Shown: positions 39,295 through 48,392, counted from the first letter of the stretch. The stretch: DNA of 64,000 bases from Thermoleophilaceae bacterium (GCA_030446485.1 JAUJNF010000001.1:124001-188000); one strand, 5' to 3'. Translations and numbers: made by a program. Notes: generated from the sequence alone by a model not told the origin.

Positions 39295-39746
39295 GACGAT
39301 CGCCGTGCGTCCGGTGGCGCGTCTGCCGCGGGCTCGATGGCCAGATACAGCTCCTCGACCCCTCGCCAGTGCAGGAAGCGCATCACGAGTGGGCGACTGA
39401 CTCCGTACTTCGAGGACAACGCGTGCTCGGCCCGCTTCTCCTCGTCGGCATCGGTCACCACCCGGGCTGTCGCTCGCGCCGCCGGCCCCAGCGGCCTGCC
39501 GCGGAGGGTGCATGGCGCCACCTCCACCCGCGGATTCACGGCAATGCGCTTGACCTTGCCGCTCTGGACGCCGGTCCGGACGTAGATGGTCGCGTTCTCG
39601 GTCGCGAACCACAACGGGGTCGCGACCCCTTCGCCGTTGCGGCGGAACGTCGTCAGCAGGCAGTACGAGCCGTCTTCGTGTGCGCCGAGGACCGTGGGGT
39701 TCGTGCTTTCGGTGTTGCGCACCGCATCTGTCCGTCCAATCATCAT
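39291..39746 (-). CDS. PPOX-class (F420/FMN-split-barrel) oxidoreductase
   Basis: About 151 residues. SYCLLTTFRRNGEGVATPLWFATENATIYVRT and KVKRIAVNPRVEVAPCTLRGRPLGP are the split-barrel signature of the pyridoxamine 5'-phosphate oxidase superfamily, and in actinobacteria this branch (Rv2061c-like) tends to bind F420. The start is ATG 39746 or the second ATG 39743; a GTG at 39788 is possible but would run into the likely promoter. It is divergent from the MocR regulator with a palindrome between them and coupled to the FAD enzyme after it. Confidence 0.8.
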   Translation of the reverse strand: MMIGRTDAVRNTESTNPTVLGAHEDGSYCLLTTFRRNGEGVATPLWFATENATIYVRTGVQSGKVKRIAVNPRVEVAPCTLRGRPLGPAARATARVVTDADEEKRAEHALSSKYGVSRPLVMRFLHWRGVEELYLAIEPAADAPPDARRSS

Positions 39747-39808
39747 GGGGCCCCCCGTGTTGGTGCTGATTGGTCCCTTTATGGGCACCGAGGCGGCTCA
39801 GATCAAGA

Positions 39809-39828
39809 GCCAATTCCGGCGAATTGGC
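39809..39828. promoter_or_regulatory. perfect palindrome in divergent promoter, likely MocR operator
   Basis: GCCAATTC (39809-39816) and GAATTGGC (39821-39828) are exact inverted copies around a 4-bp centre. It lies between the PPOX gene start and the MocR gene start, the usual place for a GntR/MocR operator. A weak -35 (TTGATC) on the minus strand lies next to it. Confidence 0.65.
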
Positions 39829-39859
39829 GTGTATCGTCAGATTGGACTTGGACATCGGG

Positions 39860-41305
39860 ATGCACCTTGGAACGTGGGCCGCCGGGCGGGGGCCGCTCTA
39901 CCGCCAGCTCGCGGATGCGCTCGCGCGATCGATCGAGCGAGGTGACCTCCAGCCGGGAACGGTGCTGCCCGCGGAACGGACGCTTGCCGAGTCGCTCGCC
40001 GTGAGCCGGACCACCCTGGTCTCCGCTCTCGACGAGCTCAAGCGGCGCGGGTGGCTCGAGAGCCGGCGGGGAAGCGCAACCTGGGTCAGCGGGGTCGCCG
40101 CCGGGGAGCCGGAGTCACGGGCGGCCATGCTCGCCCGTGACGGCGCGATGCGCCCGTTCGCGCGTGGGCGAGGCGCACACATCGACCTGACCTTCGATGC
40201 TCCGCCGCCCCTGCCGATGGTCAGCGAGGCCTTGACCGGCCTCTCGCGTCTGTCGCTCGAAGATCTGACCCCCGCGCACGGATACGTGCCCGCCGGAACG
40301 CCCGAGCTTCGAAGCGCCATCGCGCGGCGGCTCGCCGGCGAGGGTGTGCCCACCACCGCCGACCAGGTGCTCGTGACCACCGGCGCGCAGCAGGCGCTGT
40401 CACTGCTGGCGGCGTACTACCTACGTGCGGGCGATGCGGTCGCACTCGAGGATCCGGGGTTTCCCAACGCGTTCGATGTCTTCCGGGCCGCTGGGGCGGA
40501 GCTGCTCGCCCTGCCGGTGGATGGCGAGGGAGTGAGCGTCGACGCGTTGGAGGAGATGTGTGCGGCCCGGCCGCCGCGCCTCGTATACATCACGCCGACC
40601 CACCAGAGCCCGACTGGGACAGTGCTCGCGGCGAGCCGACGGCGACAGCTGGCGCGCGTTGCGGAGCGCTACCGCGTGCCGATCCTGGAAGACACCGCTC
40701 TGGCCGACATACCACTCGGCGACGAACCGGCGCCCCCGGCTGTCGCCCACCATCGGCCCGACGGGCCGATCCTGCTGATCGGGTCCATGAGCAAGCTCTT
40801 CTGGGGTGGGCTGCGCGTGGGCTGGGTGCGCGCCCCGAGAGCCGTCATCCGGCAGCTCGTGCGGCTCAAGCTCATGGCCGACATCGCCACGCCACTTCTC
40901 AGCCAGCTCGTCGCCACCGCGCTGATCGAACGGACCGAGGAGGCGCGCGGGCTTCGCCGCGCCCAGTACGGACCCCGGCTCGAGCGGCTGACGCAGGTCC
41001 TGACCGAACGCCTTCCGGACTGGAGCTGGATCCCCCCGGCCGGGGGCTTCACCCTGTGGGCCCGCTTGCCCGCCGGCTCCGACGCCACCGCCTTCGCGGC
41101 CGCCGCGCTGCGCAACGGAGTGGCCGTCGTTCCCGGACCCCGGCTCTCGACGGAGGAGCGCCACCGTGACTGTCTGCGGCTGGCGTTCATGCTTGACTCC
41201 GAGAAGCTCTCCCAGGGCGTCGAACGGCTCGCCCGGCTATGGGAACGCGTGGGGGACTCGCCCGCGGCTCGCCCCGAGGATCCGGCTCCGACTGTCTTCG
41301 TCTAG
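39860..41305 (+). CDS. MocR/PdxR-type transcriptional regulator (GntR HTH plus aminotransferase fold)
   Basis: About 481 residues. The GntR helix-turn-helix fills the first 80 (PLYRQLADALARSIERGDLQ, LPAERTLAESLAVSRTTL), then a class I aminotransferase-like domain. LVTTGAQQALSLLA, ITPTHQSPTGTV and SMSKLFWGGLRVGWVRAP give the PLP pocket and its Lys. MocR proteins sense PLP or amino acid adducts and control divergent genes; the facing genes are the PPOX-type enzyme and FAD oxidoreductase. The ATG at 39860 is one option; in-frame TTGs at 39842 and 39848 are others. Confidence 0.88.
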   Translation: MHLGTWAAGRGPLYRQLADALARSIERGDLQPGTVLPAERTLAESLAVSRTTLVSALDELKRRGWLESRRGSATWVSGVAAGEPESRAAMLARDGAMRPFARGRGAHIDLTFDAPPPLPMVSEALTGLSRLSLEDLTPAHGYVPAGTPELRSAIARRLAGEGVPTTADQVLVTTGAQQALSLLAAYYLRAGDAVALEDPGFPNAFDVFRAAGAELLALPVDGEGVSVDALEEMCAARPPRLVYITPTHQSPTGTVLAASRRRQLARVAERYRVPILEDTALADIPLGDEPAPPAVAHHRPDGPILLIGSMSKLFWGGLRVGWVRAPRAVIRQLVRLKLMADIATPLLSQLVATALIERTEEARGLRRAQYGPRLERLTQVLTERLPDWSWIPPAGGFTLWARLPAGSDATAFAAAALRNGVAVVPGPRLSTEERHRDCLRLAFMLDSEKLSQGVERLARLWERVGDSPAARPEDPAPTVFV

Positions 41306-41465
41306 GAGGCGGCCCCGGCCGATGTGCCCGGCCGGCCAACGCCGCGCGCACGTCTCGCGCTCGGGGACCCTGGTCAGGCGGCTAAAGGCACGTCCTCGAG
41401 CGGTCGAAGAACTCCGTGCTGGGTAACGCGTCCGTCACCCGAGGGAGCGGCCCGGCGCATAAACG

Positions 41466-41648
41466 ATGCTCACCGCCGCCCTCATCTTCACCCTGCTCGT
41501 GGTCGCCTGGGGTTCCCGGGCGCTCGCCGGCGGGTCCCGGCCCTCGGGCGCGCCCTCAGTCGTGGGCCGCGACGACCCACTGAGCAGCCGGCCACGCGTC
41601 GACGGCTCGGCACTCAGCGGGCTCCGGCGCACAGACGCCTCGGCCTGA
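41466..41648 (+). CDS. small hypothetical membrane ORF
   Basis: 60 residues: an N-terminal helix (LTAALIFTLLVVAWGSRALA), then a polar Ser/Arg/Pro tail. Not recognised. It lies in the 361-bp gap between the MocR gene and the MFS gene and does not overlap either. The ATG is preceded by GGGAGCGG about 10 bases upstream, a possible ribosome site. It may be real, but GC-rich DNA makes chance frames common. Confidence 0.35.
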   Translation: MLTAALIFTLLVVAWGSRALAGGSRPSGAPSVVGRDDPLSSRPRVDGSALSGLRRTDASA

Positions 41649-41666
41649 CCCCTCCAAGAGCGCCAC

Positions 41667-43016
41667 TTAGCCGGACACGGCACCCACTCCGGCAGGATCC
41701 TCGGCCTCCGGCAGCGACCGCAGGATGAGCGCCCCGGCCAGGGCGGTGCACGCCAGCACGCAGATGGCGATACGGCTCGCGCCGAAGCGCCCGGTCACGT
41801 CCAGCACCTGGCTGAACAGCGCGATCGTCCCGCTCCACAGCACCAGGGGCCCAAAGCCGTTCGACACCTTCCCGACCAGGGAGTAGAGGCCGAAGTCCTC
41901 GCCCCGCCGCTCGGCAGGCACCAGCCGCAACAGATAGATGCGGTCGCTCGCCGACACGCTGCCGAGCGCCGCGCCCACCAGCGGCCCCGCGATCCAGAGG
42001 AAGAACCCCGCGCCGGACAAGCCGGTCACGAGCAGCGTGGCCACCACGCCGAACAGCGTGGCCTCCACCACGCGCTTCGGCCCGAAACGCTCGGCCAGCA
42101 TCCCGGCGGCCACGGCCCCCCCGATGGCTGCCACCGTGGCAATCGCGAGCAGCACGCTGATCTCCCCGCCGGTGAAGTCGCCGGTCCTGCGCGCGTACAC
42201 GGTCATGAAGGCGATCACCGTGGCGATGGCGTCCACGTACAGGAAGCGCGCGAGCAGGAAGCGTCCCCATGGCTGGCCGCGGGCTTCCCGCACGCTGGCG
42301 CGAAGTTGCCTGAACGCTTGGCCGGGAAGGCCCGTGACCCGGCCGACGCCGGCTCCGGCGCCCTTGCCACGTCGGCTGGTGTCCCGCACGAACAGCAGGC
42401 ACGGCAGCCCGAACACGAGGAAGAGCACCGCCGCGGGCAGGAAGGCCTGCTGGTTGTGGCCGTCGGCCACTATCGCGCCCAGCACCCCGAGGGCGAGCAG
42501 GACGCCCACGTAGCCGGCCCCCACGCCCAGGCCCGACACACGGCTGCGCCGCTCGGGCTCCGCCACCGTCGCGAGCAGCGGGTGGTACTGGGCCTCGGCG
42601 CTGTTGAAGGCGAAGATGGCCACGCCGGCAAGCACGAGCGCCGGAATCACGGCGTCCACCAGGCCGAGCACCGCCGTGGCGCCCACCGAGGTGAGCGTGA
42701 AGGCCACGAGGAACGGCTTGTGCCGCCCGAGCCGGTCCGCCAGCGCACCGAAGAAGGGCAGCGTGACCACGAGCACGAGCGACACGCACACCGCCATCAC
42801 GCCGATGTAGTAGTCGGGCCGCCCGCGCTCGATGATCACCCAGTCGTTGAAGTAGCGGGTGAGCACCACGTACGAGAAGATCGTGTTGGCGAAGTCGTAG
42901 AGCACCCAGCTCACCACGGGGAGGGTGAGGAGTCGTCCGTCCGGCCGCGGGGAGGCCTCATGGGCACGCGGCGGTGCGGCGGGCGGGACTGGTGGTGAGG
43001 CCGGAGTCGTCGACAT
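41667..43016 (-). CDS. MFS transporter, UMF1/Atg22-like
   Basis: 449 residues with about 12 hydrophobic segments. SWVLYDFANTIFSYVVLTRYF is the signature start of the UMF1 family (vacuole effluxer Atg22-like), then FGALADRLGRHKPFL between helices 2 and 3 and FNSAEAQYHPLLATVA. These proteins are thought to export amino acids in fungi; bacterial substrates are unknown. The ATG at 43016 faces the YjbQ gene 24 bp away, so promoters overlap. Confidence 0.85.
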   Translation of the reverse strand: MSTTPASPPVPPAAPPRAHEASPRPDGRLLTLPVVSWVLYDFANTIFSYVVLTRYFNDWVIIERGRPDYYIGVMAVCVSLVLVVTLPFFGALADRLGRHKPFLVAFTLTSVGATAVLGLVDAVIPALVLAGVAIFAFNSAEAQYHPLLATVAEPERRSRVSGLGVGAGYVGVLLALGVLGAIVADGHNQQAFLPAAVLFLVFGLPCLLFVRDTSRRGKGAGAGVGRVTGLPGQAFRQLRASVREARGQPWGRFLLARFLYVDAIATVIAFMTVYARRTGDFTGGEISVLLAIATVAAIGGAVAAGMLAERFGPKRVVEATLFGVVATLLVTGLSGAGFFLWIAGPLVGAALGSVSASDRIYLLRLVPAERRGEDFGLYSLVGKVSNGFGPLVLWSGTIALFSQVLDVTGRFGASRIAICVLACTALAGALILRSLPEAEDPAGVGAVSG

Positions 43017-43040
43017 TCGGTAGGGCTACGGTAGGTCCTG

Positions 43041-43472
43041 GTGTGGGCGCAGCACCTCATCCGGCTCGAGGCGCACCCGCGCGGCTTCCACCTGATCACC
43101 CGCGAGATCGAGTCGGCGCTGCCCGAGCTCGAGCGCTTCGGCGTGGGCATGGCGCATGTGTTCATCCGCCACACGTCCGCCTCGCTGTCGCTGAACGAGA
43201 ACGCCAGCCGCGACGTGCTGCGCGACTTCGGCTCGTGGTTCGACCGCGCCGTCCCGGAGGACGCGCCCTACTGGACCCACACGCTCGAGGGGCCCGACGA
43301 CATGCCCGCGCACATCAAGGCGGCCCTGCTCGGTAGCTCCCTCACCATCCCGGTGGCGGATGGCCGGTTGGCGCTCGGCACCTGGCAGGGCATCTACCTG
43401 TGCGAGCACCGCGACTCGGCCTCGTCGCGGGAGGTGGTGGTCACGCTGTGGGGTGAAGACAGGGCGGCCTGA
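43041..43472 (+). CDS. yjbQ: YjbQ/UPF0047 family protein
   Basis: 143 residues, the usual length. RGFHLITREIESALPEL, VGMAHVFIRHTSASLSLNENASRDV and LTIPVADGRLALGTWQGIYLCEHRD cover the whole family, including the conserved His and Glu/Asn cluster. Members have weak thiamine-phosphate synthase activity in E. coli mutants; the physiological role is unclear. GTG start at 43041. Confidence 0.9.
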   Translation: MWAQHLIRLEAHPRGFHLITREIESALPELERFGVGMAHVFIRHTSASLSLNENASRDVLRDFGSWFDRAVPEDAPYWTHTLEGPDDMPAHIKAALLGSSLTIPVADGRLALGTWQGIYLCEHRDSASSREVVVTLWGEDRAA

Positions 43473-43548
43473 GGGCGGGCGGGCGAGTCGAGCAGGCGGA
43501 GGCCGGGGGCGCCCCGCGTCCAGCCTGGTCATATGCGAACATGTGTTC

Positions 43549-44580
43549 GTGCGCTGGAACAACCTCTCAGTCGCGGCCGACGAGGAGCGACGCCTCCCCG
43601 GATACCGCGAGCCCGCCACCGTTCGCACCTTCGACGCCCCGGAGGCGATGGACATCCGCTTCTACGAGGTGCACGGGCGCTCGGCGCTCAACCGCGTTCC
43701 CGAGAAGTCGGCGATGCCGTTCCGCTGGACGATCAACCCGTACCGAGGTTGCACCCATGCGTGCACCTTCTGTTTCGCCCGCCCCACCCACACCTACCTC
43801 GGCCTGAACGCCGGCCGCGACTTCGAGCGCGAGATCGTCGTGAAGGTGAACGCACCGGAGGTCCTGCGCGCCGAGCTGGGGCGACCGTCCTGGAAACACG
43901 AGCACGTCGCGCTCGGCACCAACACCGATCCCTACCAGTGGGTCGAGGCGCGCTACCGGCTGATGCCGGACATTCTGCGAGCGCTCGGCCAGTCGGGCAC
44001 GCCGTGCTCGGTGCTCACCAAGTCGCCGCTGCTGCTCCGCGATATCGAGATCCTGAAGGAGATCCGCCCGCGCACCGGCGTCACGGCCAACCTCTCGATT
44101 CCGACGCTGGACGAGCGCGCCTGGCGCTCGACCGAGCCGCACACGCCGCACCCACGGGCGCGGCTCGAGGCGGTCGCGGAGCTCAACCGCGCTGGCGTAC
44201 CCACCGGCATCCTGATCGCCCCGCTGATGCCCGGCATCAACGACGCTCCCGAGCAGGTCGAGGCCATCCTCACCCGGGCGACGGAGGCCGGAGCCACCAG
44301 CGCCGGAGGCGTCGCCCTGCACCTGCGCGGAGAGGTGCGCGACGTGTTCTTCGGCTGGCTGCGGGAGCACCGGCCCGATCTCGTCGACCGCTACGAAGAG
44401 CTGTACCGCCGCGGCGCCTACGCCCCGCGCGCGGAGCGGCGCCGGCTCGCGGCGATGGTGCGGCTGCCCGGCGTGGCGCCACAGCGCTTCCTGCGGGGCG
44501 TCGATCCGGTCCCGCCCGCGGGAGGAGGAGGAGAACCGGAGGCGGCGCGGGAGCCACCCGCTCAGGCGTCTCTGTTCTGA
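43549..44580 (+). CDS. Rv2578c-type radical SAM protein
   Basis: 343 residues. RWNNLSV at the start, FRWTINPYRGCTHACTFCFARPTH (seen in two pieces) with C-x3-C-x2-C for the [4Fe-4S] cluster, VALGTNTDPYQW, GVTANLSIPTLDERAWR and LIAPLMPGINDAPEQ. This is the SplB-like/Rv2578c family common in actinobacteria; the substrate is unknown. I chose GTG 43549 since the family starts MRW. The end has a Gly/Pro-rich tail. The next frame, an MscS fragment, starts at its stop. Confidence 0.88.
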   Translation: MRWNNLSVAADEERRLPGYREPATVRTFDAPEAMDIRFYEVHGRSALNRVPEKSAMPFRWTINPYRGCTHACTFCFARPTHTYLGLNAGRDFEREIVVKVNAPEVLRAELGRPSWKHEHVALGTNTDPYQWVEARYRLMPDILRALGQSGTPCSVLTKSPLLLRDIEILKEIRPRTGVTANLSIPTLDERAWRSTEPHTPHPRARLEAVAELNRAGVPTGILIAPLMPGINDAPEQVEAILTRATEAGATSAGGVALHLRGEVRDVFFGWLREHRPDLVDRYEELYRRGAYAPRAERRRLAAMVRLPGVAPQRFLRGVDPVPPAGGGGEPEAAREPPAQASLF

Positions 44581-45026
44581 CCTGCCCGCGGCCGCTCAGC
44601 GCCCGCCCCTTCAAGGTGGGCGACCAGGTGCGCCTCCAGGGTGGCGGCCTGGCCGGGCAGGTCGAGGGCGAGGTCACGTCGCTGGGCCTCCTCTACACGA
44701 CGCTCGCCCGCGGCGAGGACAGCATGCTCGTGCCCAACAACATCGTGCTCGGCTCGGCGGTGGTGCCGCTGCGCGAGCCGGCGTCAGTCGACCTTCGCGC
44801 GCGGCTCCGCCCGGGCGTCAAGCCGAGCGACATTCAGGCGCTGCTCGACAGCTCGGTGACCACGCCCACCCATTCGAACCCGCACATCGGCCTGGAGGAG
44901 ATGGACGCCGACAACACGGTGGTCCGGATCGCGGCCACGCCGGCCAGGGCGTCCGAGGGACCGGGTTTGGCCGACGAGATCATGGCCGTGATGGCCGGCG
45001 TCACGCGGGAGCGGCCGGAGCGCTAG
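44577..45026 (+). pseudogene. MscS-like channel, 5'-truncated
   Basis: The frame starts abruptly at the radical SAM stop with no start codon and reads PFKVGDQVRLQGG, GEVTSLGLLYTTLARGED and MLVPNNIVLGSAVVPLREP, the beta domain of MscS-type channels, then a C-terminal alpha/beta domain (RLRPGVKPSDIQALLD, LADEIMAVMAGV). The membrane helices that form the pore are absent; upstream sequence in the frame is only the shadow of the radical SAM gene. It looks like the remains of a deletion that fused the two neighbourhoods. Confidence 0.7.
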
Positions 45027-45034
45027 CGGCGAGG

Positions 45035-45745
45035 CTAGGCCCGCGTGCGCCCGTCGGAGACCGGCCCGGCCGCGGGCGCCGTCCCCCTCCCGGGCTCGAT
45101 CGAACCGCGCGGCCGGGAGTCCACCCGTGCGATCCAGGCCTCCAGCCGTGGGTGCGTGCCGTCGATGCGCTGGTACTCCTCGAGCACGCGGTGGAAGGGC
45201 TCGTCGTCGTCCTCGGCGCGCCCGAGCGCGTAACGCAGAAACGGAAATGCCGCGCAGTCGGCGGCGCTGAACGCGCCGAACAGGTACTCGCGGTCCTCGA
45301 GCAGCGCCTCGAACCGGTCGAGGGCGCTGCGCATCGAGGCCGCCAGGGAGCTCACCCGGTCGGGGTCGGGAGACATCAGTCGCAGCTCCGCCACCAGGGC
45401 GTTCGGCGCCGTCTTCCAGAGCCGGTCGAACCAGTCGATGAAGATCAGCATCTCGGCGCGCGAGGCGGGAGCGCTCGGGTACAGGGGTGGATCCGGGTGC
45501 CGGGCGTCGAGGTGGCGGATGATGTCCATCGAGTCGACCACCACCTCCTCGCCGTCCACCAGCACGGGCACGAGCGGCTGCCCACTGACCCGGCGCACGT
45601 CGCGACGATCGACCGGGTCGACCGTGAGCAGCTGCGCCTCGAGGCTCTTGTGACCGAGGGCGAGCATCACCCGCTCGACGTTGGTCGAATAGGGGATCGA
45701 GTAGAGCTGCAGCAGCTTCCCCACCCCCTCCGGCGCCGCGCTCAC
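45035..45745 (-). CDS. glutathione S-transferase-like protein
   Basis: 236 residues. LLQLYSIPYSTNVERVMLALG is the thioredoxin-fold start with Ser/Tyr residues in place of Cys, VPVLVDGEEVVVDSMDIIRHLD holds the gamma-glutamyl-binding Asp-Ser, and residues 90-225 are the all-helical C-domain. Actinobacteria usually lack glutathione, so another thiol or a binding role is possible. The GTG at 45745 overlaps the stop of the WecA-like gene by 4 bases. Confidence 0.78.
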   Translation of the reverse strand: MSAAPEGVGKLLQLYSIPYSTNVERVMLALGHKSLEAQLLTVDPVDRRDVRRVSGQPLVPVLVDGEEVVVDSMDIIRHLDARHPDPPLYPSAPASRAEMLIFIDWFDRLWKTAPNALVAELRLMSPDPDRVSSLAASMRSALDRFEALLEDREYLFGAFSAADCAAFPFLRYALGRAEDDDEPFHRVLEEYQRIDGTHPRLEAWIARVDSRPRGSIEPGRGTAPAAGPVSDGRTRA

Positions 45746-46920
45746 CGGCCCACCGCCTCGAACTCGCCCGTCTCCACGTCGCGAACGATCTCGGCGCGGA
45801 TCTCCTCGTCGCTCGGCACCGGGCCGTCCAGCTTGGCAGCCTGGCGCCTGAGCTGGATCTCGCGGAAGCGCCGGAACTTGAGGATCTCGAGCACGTACAC
45901 GAGATAGACGCTCGCCGTGGCCGCGAAGACGCCGAAGGCCACGATCACCACCGTCCAACCGGTGTGAAAGTTGCCGCGGTCGTCGGAGTAGGGCACGAAC
46001 CGCAGAGCGAGCCCCAGGGCGGCGAGGGCGAGCGTCCAGCCGTACAGGTACAGCACCGAGCGGCGCTGCGAGAAGCCGATGCGGTCGAAGCGGTGGTGGA
46101 AGTGCTCGCGGTCGCCCCGGTAGACCGGCTGGCGGTACTTGATGCGCTTGGCCACCACGAAGCCGGTGTCGAGGATCGGCACGGCGAGTATCACGAGCGG
46201 GAAGAAGAGGGCGACGACGGCCGCCGTCTTCAGCACCCCCTGGATGGCGATGCAGGCCAGCAGGAGCCCGAGGAGATTGGAGCCGGCGTCGCCCATGAAG
46301 ACCGAGGCGGGGTGGAAGTTGTGCTTCAGGAACCCCACCGACGCACCGGCGGTCAGAGCGGCCAGCACCCCGGCGTCGACGCGGTCGAGCGACAGGGCGA
46401 TGACCGCGAAGGTGGCCGCGGCGATGGTGCACACACCGGCCGCCAGGCCGTCGACGCCGTCGGTGAGGTTCACCACGTTCATCACCGCGACGATGCCGAG
46501 GACGGTGACCGCGCCGCCGGCGTCGCCGAGATCGACAGCGCCGATGAACGGCAGCGTGAAGGCCTCCACCCGGACATCGGCGAGCACCGGGATCAGGGCC
46601 GCCACGCACTGCCCGGCCAGCTTGATCGGCGCCGCCAGATCGAAGACGTCGTCGATCGCCCCGATGACGGCGATGGCGGCGGCGCCCAGCAGGATGCCGC
46701 GCGTCTGGTCGGTCTGGGCCAGGAAGAGCGCCCCGCCCACGAGCACCGCGAGCAGGATGGCGAGCCCCCCTAGGCGCGGCATCGGGCGGCCGTGGAGCCC
46801 GCGCTCCTTGGGCTGGTCGACGGCGCCGACCGCGTAGGCCAGCCGCGCGCTGAGCGGCGTGACCACGAGCGCAACGGCGGCCGCCACCAGGAAGGCCCAC
46901 AGGGCGTCGATCGGTTCCAC
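45742..46920 (-). CDS. WecA/MraY-family polyprenyl-phosphate sugar-1-phosphate transferase
   Basis: 392 residues, about 10-11 membrane helices. Catalytic and donor motifs are all there: GAIDDVFDL (Asp-Asp), VVNLTDGVDGLAAG (NxTDG), SVFMGDAGSNLLG, and DREHFHHRFDRIGFSQRR, the His-rich loop that distinguishes WecA-type from MraY. It transfers a HexNAc-1-phosphate from UDP-sugar to undecaprenyl (or decaprenyl) phosphate, the first step of lipid-linked glycans, and could prime chains built by the glycosyltransferases in the first 18 kb. The gene classically lies near glyA and atp genes in actinobacteria. The charged tail (PVPSDEEIRAEIVRD) is cytoplasmic. Confidence 0.9.
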   Translation of the reverse strand: MEPIDALWAFLVAAAVALVVTPLSARLAYAVGAVDQPKERGLHGRPMPRLGGLAILLAVLVGGALFLAQTDQTRGILLGAAAIAVIGAIDDVFDLAAPIKLAGQCVAALIPVLADVRVEAFTLPFIGAVDLGDAGGAVTVLGIVAVMNVVNLTDGVDGLAAGVCTIAAATFAVIALSLDRVDAGVLAALTAGASVGFLKHNFHPASVFMGDAGSNLLGLLLACIAIQGVLKTAAVVALFFPLVILAVPILDTGFVVAKRIKYRQPVYRGDREHFHHRFDRIGFSQRRSVLYLYGWTLALAALGLALRFVPYSDDRGNFHTGWTVVIVAFGVFAATASVYLVYVLEILKFRRFREIQLRRQAAKLDGPVPSDEEIRAEIVRDVETGEFEAVGR

Positions 46921-47017
46921 CGCCGACTGAGCCTACCCCGGCCTCACGCGGCTCCGCGCAGCGGCGTGCCTGTGACCGCGGGCCACGAGTAGGGCAGGCG
47001 ATCCAGGCGTGGTCGGA

Positions 47018-47797
47018 TCACCGAGCCGCCGGAAGCTCGCGAAGCTGATGCGACCGGGTGAAGAAGCCGCGATAGCCGAGCGTCGTGGCCACCACCGCCG
47101 ACAGGGCGACGCTGCCGAGGAGCGTCCACAGCAGGATCAGCTGCAGCCGCACGGCGTCGAGCGGGTCGGCGCCGGCCACCAGCATGCCCACCATGGTGCC
47201 CGGGAAGAAGACGACACCCGTAGTCTTGGTCGAGTCCACGAGCGGGATGAGGCCGGACCGGAGGCTGCGGCGCACGAGCCCGGCCGCGGCCTGCCGCGAG
47301 GTCGCGCCCAGCGCCAGCGTGGCTTCGATCTCCGGGGCCGATCCGCGCACCTCGTCGCCCAGGCGGTTGAGCGACACCGCCGCCGCGGTCATGGCGTTGC
47401 CGATCACCATGCCTCCCACCGGCACGAGGTACCGGGGGGTGGGCTCGAACACCTGCAGGGCCAGCACGAGGCCGAGCGTCACGACCGCCGCGCCCGCGAG
47501 GGCGAGGAAGAGGACCGGCAGCGCTGCGGGCACCTCGCGAGCGCGACCGCGGGCGGTGAACGCCCCGAAGCCCACCATCACGGCCAGCAGCAGCGCCACC
47601 AGCCAGAGGCTGTCCGAGTCGAAGATGGCCTGGATCACGTAGCCGATCGCCGTGAGCTGCACGAACGAGCGCAGTACGGCGATGCCGAGATCGCGCTCGA
47701 GCTCGGCGCGACGCAAAAGCGAGAGAGCGGCGGCGAGCGCCACGAGCACGAGGCTCGCGGCCACCTCGACGAGCGTGATATCGAGCTCCGGGCTCAT
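47018..47797 (-). CDS. fetB: FetB-like ABC transporter permease (UPF0014)
   Basis: 259 residues with seven hydrophobic segments. RSFVQLTAIGYVIQAIFDSDSLW, GGMVIGNAMTAAAVSLNRL, EATLALGATSRQAAAGLVRRSLRSGLIPLVDSTKTTGVVFFPGTMVGMLV (in parts) match the UPF0014/FetB family, which in E. coli exports iron. ATG 47797 is chosen over a longer Cys/Arg-rich frame. The ATPase gene precedes it by 16 bp. Confidence 0.85.
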   Translation of the reverse strand: MSPELDITLVEVAASLVLVALAAALSLLRRAELERDLGIAVLRSFVQLTAIGYVIQAIFDSDSLWLVALLLAVMVGFGAFTARGRAREVPAALPVLFLALAGAAVVTLGLVLALQVFEPTPRYLVPVGGMVIGNAMTAAAVSLNRLGDEVRGSAPEIEATLALGATSRQAAAGLVRRSLRSGLIPLVDSTKTTGVVFFPGTMVGMLVAGADPLDAVRLQLILLWTLLGSVALSAVVATTLGYRGFFTRSHQLRELPAAR

Positions 47798-47813
47798 GCC
47801 GTCGGCGCCGCCC

Positions 47814-48392
47814 TCACATGACGGTCGCCCGCGTCGCCAACAGGCGCCCCTCGCGCAGCTGCACCACACGAGTCGCCAGGCGGGCGGCGAGTCCGCGATC
47901 GTGGGTCACCAGCACCGTGGATACCGCGAGCCGCTCCTGGAGGTCCCACAGCGTGCGCTCGATACCGGCGCTCGTCTCCTCGTCGAGAGCGGACGTCGGC
48001 TCGTCGAGCAACAGCACCCGGGGCTCGAGTGCGAGGGCGCGGGCCAGCATCACGCGCTGCTGCTCGCCCACCGACAGGCGCCCGGCCTCGCGCTCGGCGT
48101 AGGGGGCGCCGAGGCCGGCCAGCCCGAGCGCGCCCCGCACGTCGGCGCGCCGCCCCGCGAGCCGCGGTCCGTAACGCACGTTGTCGACCACGCTACCGGG
48201 GAGCAGAGCGGGAAGCTGGGGCACGAGGCACGCCCGGCGGCGGAGGTCCAGCACATCGAGCGTGCGAACGTCCTGTCCGCGGAACTGCACGGTGCCGCTC
48301 TCCGGCTCGGCCAGCCGGTTCAGCAGCCGCAGGAGCGTTGACTTGCCGGCTCCCGAGGGCCCGAGCAGAGCCGTCGCCCCGGGCTCGATCAC
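47814..48392 (-). CDS. fetA: FetA-like ABC transporter ATPase, start codon unclear
   Basis: At least 192 residues. ALLGPSGAGKSTLLRLLNRL is Walker A, RRACLVPQLPALLPGSV the Q loop, RLSVGEQQRVMLARALALEP the signature, VLLLDEPTSALDEETS Walker B and VTHDRG the switch His. The GTG at 48392 would start in the middle of the first beta sheet. The same frame stays open upstream and reads LFELTGVCAARGGHTVLRDVDL to about 48464, the missing strand, but has no ATG/GTG/TTG. Either a non-standard start (for example CTG 48449) is used or a base is wrong. Partner of FetB. Confidence 0.8.
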   Translation of the reverse strand: MIEPGATALLGPSGAGKSTLLRLLNRLAEPESGTVQFRGQDVRTLDVLDLRRRACLVPQLPALLPGSVVDNVRYGPRLAGRRADVRGALGLAGLGAPYAEREAGRLSVGEQQRVMLARALALEPRVLLLDEPTSALDEETSAGIERTLWDLQERLAVSTVLVTHDRGLAARLATRVVQLREGRLLATRATVM

